Under the pieces are notes generated by a model. It did not search any database. It saw only the letters and a list, made by a program, of their open reading frames with translations, and was not told where the DNA came from. The translations under genes and the position numbers were made by a program. 18,683 bases of DNA from CAZKUN01 sp964555935 (GTDB lineage: Bacteria > Armatimonadota > Zipacnadia > Zipacnadales > VGFC01). This document shows, piece by piece, positions 6,385 to 13,529 of this stretch. Within the stretch, counting starts at the first letter, position 1; each line of letters begins with the position of its first letter. The stretch is from positions 1 to 18,683 of the forward strand of contig CAZKUN010000184.1 in the NCBI GenBank assembly GCA_964555935.1. The letters are read 5' to 3'.

Positions 6385-8235
6385 ATGAGTGCCCCGCCCC
6401 GCGTCCATAACATCGCGCCCGGACTCGACGTCATCGAGAGCGCCACGAACGTTGGCGTCCTGCGCCGGAACGGCCGCGTCTTGCTGTTCAATTGCCTCCA
6501 GCCGGACGGGCTGGTCTCCGCCGGCGTGGCGCCGGGCGATGTGGATTGGGTCTTGGCGACGCACCACCATCGCTCCGCCCTGCGGGGCGCGCGGGAATTG
6601 GCCTTCGAGGGCATCCAAGTGGCCGTGCCTGCCTCTGAGCGGCTGCTGATTGAGGACGCGGACACCTACTGGTCCAACGATGAGCTGTACCGCGTCCATG
6701 GCTACAACTACCACCCGTCGCCGAAGACGGTCCGCGAGTCAGTCCCCGTCGCGCGCGGGCTGGAAGATGGTGACCGGCTCGATTGGCAGGACGTGACCGT
6801 TCGCGCCATCGAGACGCCAGGACCATCTTCGGGTGGGATGACCTACCTGGTGCAGCTCGAGGGCGAGACGATCGCCTTCACGGGCGATCTCATCAGCGGT
6901 CCGGGACAACTGCACGAGTTCTACAGCCTCCAGGGCCGGCGCGAGTTGCCCGACGGCAACCTGGCGTGGGAGTATCATGGCTTTGGCGAGCGATCGGCCG
7001 ACGTGCTCCGGTCGCTCGATCGGGTGATCGGCGAGGGCGCGACGCTGTTGGTCCCGTCTCACGGCAAGCCCATGCACCACCCGCGCAAGGCCGTCAACGC
7101 CTTGCGCAAGAACATCGACGCCTGCATGACGAACTACTGCACCATCAGCGCGGCCCAGTGGTATTTCGCGGGCAGTCGGCTTGAGTGGCCGGCAGACGTT
7201 GAGTGGATGAAGTCCCGACTCCGGCCGCTCCCGGATTGGGTCCGTGAGGTCGGCGGGACGACGCGTGCCTTGGTCGCCGATACGGGCGAAACACTGCTGA
7301 TGGATGCCGCTAGCAACGTTCACGAACAGATCCGCGAGCAGCAGAACGCGGGCGATCTCGGCCCGGCTGAGGGCATCTGGGTCACCCACTACCACGATGA
7401 CCACGTGGGGTCGCTCAACGTGTTGCGCGATCAGCAAGATTGCCCGACCATCGCGCACGAGAGCATGGTCGACATCCTGCGCCGACCCAACGCCTACCTA
7501 ATGCCATGCCTCGACCCCGAGCCCGTCGTCGTCGACCGCGTCACGCGTGATGGCGAGAGCTGGCAGTGGAATGGCATCAGGCTCACCGCCTTCACGATGC
7601 CGGGCCAGACGCTCCTGGACGCCGCGCTATTGGCCGAAGTCGGCGAGGAGCGCGTGCTCTTCGTCGGCGATTCGCTGGGGCCCGGTGGGATCGATGACTA
7701 CTGCGCCCAGAACCGCAATTTGCTCGGGCCCGGTCTCGGGCACGACCGGTGCCTGGAGTTAGTAGAGAGCCTGCCCGAGGGGTGTCTGCTGGTGAACCCG
7801 CACGTGGCGGGGGCCTTCGTCTTCTCGCGGGATGAATTGCGAGGAATGAGAGATGCGCTCGCCGAGCGCCGGAAGCTGTTCGCCCGGCTGATCTACTGGG
7901 ATGACCCAAACTACGGCCTCGACGCGGGATGGGTGCGCTGCGATCCCTACTACCAGCCCGCGAAACCGGGCGACACGGTTGAGTGGACTGTCCATGTCCG
8001 CAACCACTCCGACGCTCCCCGTTCCGCCATCGTCGGCCTCCGCGCGCCCGATGGGTGGGGCGCTGAAGTCAGCGAAGCCGAAGTTCAGATCCCCCCCGGC
8101 GAGACGCGTGGCGCTACTCTCTCGGCGACCGCGCCGGCTGACGCCACGGGGCGCGAGGTGGTCGGCTTCGCCGTGCGGTATGGGGACCGCGACCTCGGTG
8201 AGATGACCGAGGGCGTCGTCGACCTGATGCCCTGA
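6385..8235 (+). CDS. Tandem metallo-beta-lactamase-fold protein with C-terminal Ig-like domain
   Basis: The 616-residue protein carries two MBL folds. Domain 1 (about 5-230) has THHHRS at 59-64 where HxHxDH is expected, so the Asp and last His are replaced by Ser64 and Ala65. It has TPGPSS (145-150) instead of PGH-T, but keeps FTGD (Asp168) and PSHG (His226). Domain 2 (about 290-475) has a full HYHDDH (335-340), PGQT (Gln408 instead of His), FVGD (Asp429) and NPH (His473). Domain 2 is thus the likely metal-dependent hydrolase and domain 1 a degenerate structural or regulatory copy. Residues about 525-613 form an Ig/NEW-like beta-sandwich (PGDTVEWTVHVRNHSDAP, IPPGETRGATLS). No signal peptide is seen at the chosen start. 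Substrate unknown. Stop is TGA followed at once by TAG. A decayed copy of its 3' end lies at 10003-10094. Confidence 0.85.
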   Translation: MSAPPRVHNIAPGLDVIESATNVGVLRRNGRVLLFNCLQPDGLVSAGVAPGDVDWVLATHHHRSALRGARELAFEGIQVAVPASERLLIEDADTYWSNDELYRVHGYNYHPSPKTVRESVPVARGLEDGDRLDWQDVTVRAIETPGPSSGGMTYLVQLEGETIAFTGDLISGPGQLHEFYSLQGRRELPDGNLAWEYHGFGERSADVLRSLDRVIGEGATLLVPSHGKPMHHPRKAVNALRKNIDACMTNYCTISAAQWYFAGSRLEWPADVEWMKSRLRPLPDWVREVGGTTRALVADTGETLLMDAASNVHEQIREQQNAGDLGPAEGIWVTHYHDDHVGSLNVLRDQQDCPTIAHESMVDILRRPNAYLMPCLDPEPVVVDRVTRDGESWQWNGIRLTAFTMPGQTLLDAALLAEVGEERVLFVGDSLGPGGIDDYCAQNRNLLGPGLGHDRCLELVESLPEGCLLVNPHVAGAFVFSRDELRGMRDALAERRKLFARLIYWDDPNYGLDAGWVRCDPYYQPAKPGDTVEWTVHVRNHSDAPRSAIVGLRAPDGWGAEVSEAEVQIPPGETRGATLSATAPADATGREVVGFAVRYGDRDLGEMTEGVVDLMP

Positions 8236-8473
8236 TAGCGCCCTCTTGGGCCTCTCCTCCGCGCACGGCGCAAAACAGGTACTCGGGGACGGGAATGACG
8301 AAAGAAGTGTTGTGTCCTGTGTGGACCTCAGGCAGCCCGCGACGGCGTACCCGTTCCGCAGGTGACGCGCTCCGCGGGTCGATGTGGTGTCCGTAGACGC
8401 GAGCATTGCCGGCGGGGATTAGCACGCTGAGAGAATGGGACAAGATGCACTGCCAGGGGAAGGGAGCAGCAAT
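8236..8473. other. Intergenic stretch without supported gene
   Basis: These 238 bases separate two plus-strand genes. A short hairpin (GCCC, loop TCTT, GGGC, 8240-8251) follows the double stop of the metallo-beta-lactamase gene. The remainder shows no recognisable promoter or RNA. The minus strand is open through the region, with a protein-like stretch (SVLIPAGNARVYGHHIDPRS), but it continues as a shadow of the flanking genes and has no clear start or stop of its own. Confidence 0.4.
8462..8466 (+). promoter_or_regulatory. Ribosome-binding site deciding the 8474 start
   Basis: A purine-rich AGGGGAAGGGAG run at 8455-8466, with GGGAG seven bases before ATG 8474, marks the start of a good signal peptide. 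The in-frame ATG at 8435 would put 13 hydrophilic residues in front of it. Confidence 0.6.
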
Positions 8474-9526
8474 ATGCTGTGGACCGTACTCGTAGGCTTT
8501 GTGGTCACTCCTGCCGCGTCGGCCCAGTCGTACTGGGGGGTCGTGGAATCGCTGGAGGCTGTTCGGGGAAATGCGGTGCTCAAGTGCGCGGATTTCCTGG
8601 ATGACGAACGGCACGGCTGGGTTGCCGCGGTCGACGCCGGAGACGCCGTGCTGTTCCGCACGACCGACGGGGGACGGACGTGGGAGCGGATTGCGGTCCC
8701 CGACATCGGCCACGATTTTGAGGAGATCGACTTCGTGGACCCCAACAACGGTTGGTGGGCCAGCAAGCCGGTGGGTACCCCACCGACGCCGATCCGAAGA
8801 ACCCGCAATGGTGGCCGCACGTGGGTTGGCGAGGCGCTCCGGAATGACGAAGGCACGGAGATCCCATGGCGGTATGGCAACGCCTACGACATCTGCATGT
8901 TGTCCGAGCGCGACGGGTACGCCAGCGTCAGCCCCATCAGTCTGGGCCGCAGCTTCGACGGAACACCCCGCGCCTCGCATCGCACATTGCTCGCCTACGA
9001 GCCGGATCACGGGGCGTGGCGGCCGATCAGGACCGACTTCGCCGTGACGTCGGGGAAGGTCTTCGTGTACGATCCGGGCCGGGTCTGGCGGGCACGGTGG
9101 CCCGGGGAGGCGTGGCGCTCGATAGTGCCGATAGGAGGCACCGCTGGAGGGAGGCGCCCCGACCTGGAGTATACGCCGATGGACCTCGGAACCGGGCACT
9201 TCGGCGTCTACGACATCTTCTTCGTGAACCAAATTGAGGGCTGGATATGTGGGAGCCAGTCTGCCGTTCTGCATTCGGAGGATGGTGGCGGGACGTGGGA
9301 GAGACTGGACCTGCGCGTCGGCGAACACGAAGCTACGGTCTTTACGGCGGTCACCTTCGAATCACGCGTGCGCGGATGCCTGGTCAGCGACATTGGCATA
9401 CACATGACCACTGACCGCGGGCGGACCTGGACGTTCACGAGGGCCCCTGGGATGGTTGGGGCCTGGATGTCGACCTGTTTCGCGGCACGTATTACGCCAC
9501 AGCCCACCGGGGCCTGTACCGCTTGA
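8474..9526 (+). CDS. Secreted YCF48/BNR-like beta-propeller, 5' part of a frameshifted gene
   Basis: The protein begins with a signal peptide (MLWTVLVGFVVTPAASA, then QSYWG). It shows four Asp-box turns, numbered from this start: TTDGGRTW (63-70), RNGGRTW (about 111-117), SEDGGGTW (268-275) and TTDRGRTW (312-319). It also has the VDPNNGWWAS and VNQIEGWICG blade motifs typical of YCF48/HCF136-like or sialidase-like propellers. True sequence in this frame ends near base 9440. After that the frame reads without propeller character to the TGA at 9526, while the blade continues naturally in another frame (next entry). The whole product would be about 500 residues. A photosystem role is not implied; such propellers are common in secreted proteins of heterotrophs. 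A one-base deletion near 9437-9446, in a GGGCCCC run, explains the break and may be an assembly error. Confidence 0.75.
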   Translation: MLWTVLVGFVVTPAASAQSYWGVVESLEAVRGNAVLKCADFLDDERHGWVAAVDAGDAVLFRTTDGGRTWERIAVPDIGHDFEEIDFVDPNNGWWASKPVGTPPTPIRRTRNGGRTWVGEALRNDEGTEIPWRYGNAYDICMLSERDGYASVSPISLGRSFDGTPRASHRTLLAYEPDHGAWRPIRTDFAVTSGKVFVYDPGRVWRARWPGEAWRSIVPIGGTAGGRRPDLEYTPMDLGTGHFGVYDIFFVNQIEGWICGSQSAVLHSEDGGGTWERLDLRVGEHEATVFTAVTFESRVRGCLVSDIGIHMTTDRGRTWTFTRAPGMVGAWMSTCFAARITPQPTGACTA

Positions 9527-9978
9527 GGCCGCTCTCGGTCACGGCGACCGTGCCCCGGGGGGCGCTCCGACCCACTCCCCGCACGACCCCGTTCGCGGGC
9601 CGAGGGGTGGTGCGCGACGACACTGCGGCGACGCTATCTTGGCTCGGCACGGGCGACTACATCGGCACGGGCGTGAACGTGACCAGCGGCGGCGCCAACG
9701 ACGTCTTCTCATTCCGGGTGATGTACAACCATCCGACCGGCGAGGCGCCGACGGGCATATTCCTCGCGTTCGATGGAGTCGCGGAGCGGCACGAGCTGAA
9801 CCTCCTGCGGCCCGACGGCGGCTCAGGAAGGGGCGACGAGTACGGCCTGGCCATCAGGGGCAGGCAGATCGGCCCGGCGGCTACCTACCGATATCGCTTC
9901 GAAGCAGATCTCACCACCGGCCGGGCAGCGGGAGACCCGACCCAGTACGACAATGCCCGCACCGTAACGGTGAATTAG
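9439..9978 (+). CDS. 3' part of the frameshifted propeller gene: last blade and Ig-like domain
   Basis: In frame 1 the sequence from about 9439 reads EGPWDGWGLDVDLFRGTYYA then TAHRGLYRLRP, a natural end for the propeller begun in the other frame. Then comes a roughly 140-residue beta-sandwich with TGDYIGTGVNVTSGGANDVFSF, RVMYNHPTGEAPTGIFLAFDG and TYRYRFEADLTTGRAAGDPT. This resembles the Ig/fibronectin-like repeats often found at the C-terminus of secreted bacterial proteins. An ATG at 9523 is not credible as a separate start, because it falls inside the overlap, cuts the last blade and has no good ribosome-binding site. The stop is TAG at 9976-9978. Immediately beyond it begins homology to the tail of the metallo-beta-lactamase gene. 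Confidence 0.7.
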   Translation, partial: EGPWDGWGLDVDLFRGTYYATAHRGLYRLRPLSVTATVPRGALRPTPRTTPFAGRGVVRDDTAATLSWLGTGDYIGTGVNVTSGGANDVFSFRVMYNHPTGEAPTGIFLAFDGVAERHELNLLRPDGGSGRGDEYGLAIRGRQIGPAATYRYRFEADLTTGRAAGDPTQYDNARTVTVN

Positions 9979-10002
9979 CGCCGGCTGTGTATTCACACTT
10001 CC

Positions 10003-10094
10003 GATGCCACGGGGCGCGAAGTCGTCGGCTTTGCCGTGCGGTATGCGGACTGCGCCTTGGCGGGATGACCGAAGGCGTCGTCGACCTTACACCG
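10003..10094 (+). pseudogene. Decayed duplicate of the metallo-beta-lactamase gene 3' end
   Basis: This stretch aligns with bases 8140-8232 at about 75 of 93 positions by hand count. It encodes DATGREVVGFAVRYADCALA and, after a one-base deletion, MTEGVVDLTP, compared with DATGREVVGFAVRYGDRDLG and EMTEGVVDLMP in the intact gene. Several differences are synonymous third-position changes (GAC/GAT, GAG/GAA, TTC/TTT). A ten-base match (GCGCCGGCTG, 9978-9987 with 8131-8140) lies upstream, separated by a 16-base insertion. No start, no body and no stop remain. The TAA of the opposing minus-strand gene lies inside it. Confidence 0.8.
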
Positions 10095-11382
10095 GGATCA
10101 CAGCGATCCCAACCCCGGCATAGAACATCCAGTGCCGCTCCCAGAAACGCTGCAGCTTTACTATGAGCGTGTTGTCTCCGATCTCAAGATCAATGGGCAG
10201 TTCAAGTTCATTCTCCCGCACGCCCTTCTCGTTCGGCACGTAGGCTAGCAGCTCGCCGTTCAGCCATATCTGCGCTGAACTCGACGAGCCGAATCGCAAC
10301 ACCCAGCGCCCGCCCAACGCTGAGCTGATCGTCGTCGCCGCGTATACGATGTCGCCGCTCTCGGCCTCGCGGTTGCTGCCGAGATCGACTATCGGCCAGC
10401 CCTCGTCGGCGGCCTCTATCGTCGTCCAGTCATCCGTCGGCGCGAGATCATCCTCAACCGGCGTCGACACCCACGAGATCGGGTACCACTCGGGATTCTG
10501 GTAGCGCGGGCTGACGCGCCACGATCGTAGCGCTGCCATCGTGTTGACCGTTTCGATCGCGGGGCGTAGCTGCAAGGCCGCGACCGCCCATCCTGTCGGG
10601 CCGCCAAATTCCAGTTCGAGCTTGCCGCCCTCCGCCGACGCCTGGCACTCGCGCGTGACCAGAGCGCCCCTGTCATGCACGGCGTCGAGCAGCCTGACCG
10701 CCCCGTTCACGCTCACCATCCCTGACAGCAGGAAGTTGCGGTTCGTCCACGAGACATTCGTCGTCGTAATCCGCAGCGTGTAGTCGCCGTCGGGCGCGTC
10801 AATCTGGAACCGGTGCGGAGTGCCGCTGCTCAGGCCCGTGCGGAATGGGACGGGCATCGGCTCCTTGTATGGCCAGAACGGGACGCTGTTCTGCACGCGA
10901 TCGCGTAGGAATGGACCACCGTACTTCGCCGAGTGAGCGTAATACAGTTCCTCCGGCGTGGGTTCCGAATCATCCGCCACCGGCAACCACCCGTAACCCA
11001 CCTCTGCCGCGTAGTCCGCATCAATGGCCACCGCTAGCCAGTCGCCATCGTCGGCGTCCGCGCCGAAGTCGAGCGCCAACTCGGCGTCGGCCGCATCCGC
11101 TGCGACGGCGAGGTCAGCGAACAGCGCCTGGTCGCCGCGCAACCGGACCTTCGTGATCGCCTCGTCCGATTCGACGCCCGCAAAGGCGGCCATGTCGCCT
11201 CCGGCCGCCATGGCGGCCCGGGCCAGCAGCGCCTCCTGCTGCAGGGCGGCGCTGCGCTCATCGTCGAGACTCTCGGGTCCGATGAGCAGCACCCCGTACA
11301 CGCTTACGGCTGGGACAGTGAGTTGCGCCTGCCGCCCGTCAACCTGGATCGTGACCGGCACGCTCGCGCCATCTGCCGTCAG
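10087..11382 (-). CDS. C-terminal part of the GH42-like protein, downstream of an in-frame TGA
   Basis: This is the same reading frame as the following entry, resumed directly after TGA 11385-11383. The first codons read LTADGASVPVTIQVDG and then AQLTVPAVSVYGVLLIG, which completes a small beta-sandwich typical of the C-terminus of GH42-like barrels. Further on, a malectin/CBM-like domain (HRFQIDAPDGDYTLRITTTN to TGWAVAALQLRP) is followed by a jelly-roll domain like the sugar-binding domain of family 2 glycosidases (GDIVYAATTISSALGGRWVL, IWLNGELLAYVPN, LEIGDNTLIVKLQ). A GTG at 11361 could be called as a start, but it has no convincing ribosome-binding site and would begin inside a domain without a signal peptide. 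If not read through, this half is untranslated. Stop is TAA. Confidence 0.7.
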   Translation of the reverse strand: MTADGASVPVTIQVDGRQAQLTVPAVSVYGVLLIGPESLDDERSAALQQEALLARAAMAAGGDMAAFAGVESDEAITKVRLRGDQALFADLAVAADAADAELALDFGADADDGDWLAVAIDADYAAEVGYGWLPVADDSEPTPEELYYAHSAKYGGPFLRDRVQNSVPFWPYKEPMPVPFRTGLSSGTPHRFQIDAPDGDYTLRITTTNVSWTNRNFLLSGMVSVNGAVRLLDAVHDRGALVTRECQASAEGGKLELEFGGPTGWAVAALQLRPAIETVNTMAALRSWRVSPRYQNPEWYPISWVSTPVEDDLAPTDDWTTIEAADEGWPIVDLGSNREAESGDIVYAATTISSALGGRWVLRFGSSSSAQIWLNGELLAYVPNEKGVRENELELPIDLEIGDNTLIVKLQRFWERHWMFYAGVGIAVIPV

Positions 11383-13389
11383 TCACGCGGCGGCGTCGGG
11401 CGTGACCCCATCCGGCAGCGTGATCGTGACATCCACCGGCTCAGTCGGCGTCGCGCTCCCCGTCTCGAAGTCCACGTCGTAGTTGACGAAGTGCTCGCTC
11501 AGCAACTCATCGCCATGCACCCAGGGCTTGACCCACAGCATGTTCGGCAGGTCACCCGCGATCAGCACTTCGTCATCCAGCGCCTCGCGCACCGCTGCAA
11601 CTGCCTCCGCGGTTAGGGCGCGGGTCGCGTCGTTCTCTTGCGCGCGGTTTGGCATGAAGTTCCGGCCCGGCAGGATCTCGACGATCCGGCCCGCGTCGCG
11701 CCAGCGCTCCAGTGCCGTCGCCTCGCGCGGCACGTTGTCCTCGTCTCGCACACCGTTCTCGCCGATGAGGCCTAGTACGCCGCCGCCCTCGAGGTACTCT
11801 CCCATCAACTCGATCTGCGCGTCGCTGAGGCACTCGAGCGCCGGCAGGATGATAAGCCGGTACTGCTTCAGTTCGTCCAGCGTCACGCGGTCGGCGTGGA
11901 TCTCCGGGTGGTTGAGGATGAACACGTCGTACGGCAAGTGTCCCTCCTCCATCGCTCGCGCCACCCCTGACATCGCGCTGATCGGCGGCGCGGCGGTCGC
12001 CGCCTGGTAGTTGTCGTACATCATCGTCGGCACCGAATACGCCATCGCGATCTGCGCGTGCCGGCGCGTGCCTGTATAGGCGAAGAGCGCGCGATGGTCG
12101 TGTCGGAAGCGATAGTAGTCCGTGATCAGATCGAGCAGCTCGGGCTCTTCCTGGAAGCCAACCTGATTCACGAAGAGCACGCCGTTCCCCGCCGAGGCCT
12201 CCGCCATCTCATGCTCGACGATGTCGGGCGTTCGCTTCTTGAATCCCGTCATCGACATGAACGGCTTCTCGCCTCGCGTCATCGCGCGGCCCATCACGTA
12301 CCGGAACGCGCCCCACGCGTTGTTCCACCTGTGCTGGAACATGTCATACGCCGTCATCCCGCTCGTCTCAAACCACACCGTGTCAACGAACTCAGACAGC
12401 GCGATCTGGTACGCATTGGGGCCTACGAACCCCCCGCCCTGGTTGCCATGGACGTCGTATTCGCGCCCTATCCTCTGGGTGACCACCTTCGCGTCGCGGT
12501 AGTAACGCAGGAAGCTGTGGATGTGGGAGATGTACAGAAACTTCTGGTACTCGTTCATCACCGGAGGCTCGCAGAGCTGCGCGATCTGCGCCGCCTCCTC
12601 CTCGTTGAAACGGTGTGGCACGTTTGGCGGGAGCTGGTCCATGACGTCGAGCAAGTTGTCCTGCACGTACTGTTGGATGTGGTCGTACTGATCCACGAAT
12701 TCGGGCAGCTTGCCGGTCGTCTTCAGGTAATGGAAGAACCGCTCGTTGCAGTGGTCGCAGTAACGCCCATGACTCCCCGCGCCAATCCGGCTGAGCGGGC
12801 CGCCGATATTGTCCTGGCTTACCGCGTGGCCGATCAGCGGGCTGGTGAGCCAGTCATAGTTGATGACCGACCACCAGCGCGGCGAGTTGGCGCAGACGAT
12901 GAACGCGTCCCAGCCGACGCGCTCCTTCCACCAATCGTGCGAGACGTTGTAGTGCGCGCTCAGCACGCGCTCGCCGTGCATGTCCTGAGCGATGCCGTTA
13001 TCCCACAGCAGCTCCCGCGCGCCCTCCTCGGTGAAGTGAATCGTCTCCTGGTACTCGTTGCTCCCGTAGACCTCGTACCAGATGCCTCGATGGGTGAGGT
13101 ACTCGTGCGTAGTGTAGTCTGCCGAGCGGTCGATGTAGTCGACCAGCATCCAGTTCTCGTCCAGCCAGCCGCCGTTGCGCTCCGGCCCGCCGCGACCCTC
13201 GCCCCAGCACGCGTTCAGCACGTGTGGCCACCACGAGACCGGCCGCTCAACCGGATCGTTGAACGCCCTCACCTCGGCGCCGAAATCCGGCAGCGCCACC
13301 GTCACTGGATCGTCAGCCATTGGCAGAGGCGCCGCCTGTACCACTGATGCCGTCACCACAACTACCATCGCAACCATGTACCATCTCAT
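11383..13389 (-). CDS. Secreted GH42-like barrel protein, N-terminal part ended by premature TGA
   Basis: The product starts with a signal peptide (MRWYMVAMVVVVTASVVQA). Residues about 40-460 look like a glycosidase-type TIM barrel. Features are a CDHC cysteine pair (211-214) in YCDHCNERFFHYL, a pattern seen in GH42-like proteins where CxxC helps bind metal, and Glu341 in VDTVWFETSG as a possible catalytic residue. Residues about 460-560 form a Rossmann/GATase-like domain (LPYDVFILN, YRLIILPALECLSDAQIELM, EYLEGGGVLGLIG) like the GH42 trimerisation domain. The frame stops at TGA (11385-11383) in the middle of the next beta-sandwich, right after PDGVTPDAAA, and the rest continues in frame. The intact protein would be about 1100 residues. 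A CGA or TGG codon changed to TGA is the simplest explanation. GGAG lies nine bases before the ATG. Substrate unknown. Confidence 0.8.
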   Translation of the reverse strand: MRWYMVAMVVVVTASVVQAAPLPMADDPVTVALPDFGAEVRAFNDPVERPVSWWPHVLNACWGEGRGGPERNGGWLDENWMLVDYIDRSADYTTHEYLTHRGIWYEVYGSNEYQETIHFTEEGARELLWDNGIAQDMHGERVLSAHYNVSHDWWKERVGWDAFIVCANSPRWWSVINYDWLTSPLIGHAVSQDNIGGPLSRIGAGSHGRYCDHCNERFFHYLKTTGKLPEFVDQYDHIQQYVQDNLLDVMDQLPPNVPHRFNEEEAAQIAQLCEPPVMNEYQKFLYISHIHSFLRYYRDAKVVTQRIGREYDVHGNQGGGFVGPNAYQIALSEFVDTVWFETSGMTAYDMFQHRWNNAWGAFRYVMGRAMTRGEKPFMSMTGFKKRTPDIVEHEMAEASAGNGVLFVNQVGFQEEPELLDLITDYYRFRHDHRALFAYTGTRRHAQIAMAYSVPTMMYDNYQAATAAPPISAMSGVARAMEEGHLPYDVFILNHPEIHADRVTLDELKQYRLIILPALECLSDAQIELMGEYLEGGGVLGLIGENGVRDEDNVPREATALERWRDAGRIVEILPGRNFMPNRAQENDATRALTAEAVAAVREALDDEVLIAGDLPNMLWVKPWVHGDELLSEHFVNYDVDFETGSATPTEPVDVTITLPDGVTPDAAA

Positions 13390-13462
13390 ATTGGTCCGCT
13401 CCGTGGCCGGTTCCCTAGCGTGCTCGCGCCTCGATCTGCTCCCAATGCTGCCTAACTGGACC

Positions 13463-13517
13463 GCCGGGTTTCACCCGGCATCGTCGTTGCCTGCGTAGGC
13501 CGAACTTCCAGTTCGGC
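13463..13517. repeat. Two-hairpin composite repeat (copy 2)
   Basis: The first hairpin, 13463-13479, has arms GCCGGGT and ACCCGGC with loop TTC. The second, 13499-13517, has arms GCCGAACT and AGTTCGGC with loop TCC. The linker GTTGCCTGCGTAG (13486-13498) matches the copy-1 linker at 11 of 13 bases and ends exactly where the second hairpin begins, as it does in copy 1. The second hairpin lies 12 bases beyond the stop of the 13530-17252 gene. No T-run follows. The stem sequences differ completely from copy 1, so base-pairing and loop are conserved rather than sequence. Confidence 0.7.
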
Positions 13518-13529
13518 GCCGTCGCCGTC

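Noticed and set aside
8114..9328. A 404-codon minus-strand open frame across the propeller gene.
   Set aside because: Composition is Arg/Pro/Val-rich shadow sequence opposite clear Asp-box motifs on the plus strand; it has no ribosome-binding site or domain.
9437..9446. Programmed -1 frameshifting in the propeller gene.
   Set aside because: The GGGCCCC run is not in phase for a standard slippery heptamer and I see no clear downstream pseudoknot.
11340..11385. Selenocysteine decoding at the TGA, because an imperfect hairpin (TGACGGCA with TGCCGGTCA) lies directly downstream.
   Set aside because: The codon lies in a carbohydrate-binding beta-sandwich with no redox role, the hairpin has a bulge and a 13-base loop unlike a clear SECIS, and no Sec machinery is in view. 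A point mutation is simpler.
11383..11385. Genome-wide recoding of TGA.
   Set aside because: TGA ends the genes at 4199 and 8233 in sensible places (the latter backed by TAG), no other internal TGA is found in the long genes, and Trp is always TGG.
12058..13347. A 429-codon plus-strand open frame opposite the GH42-like gene.
   Set aside because: Antisense shadow with low-complexity Val/Arg/His composition and no recognisable domain.
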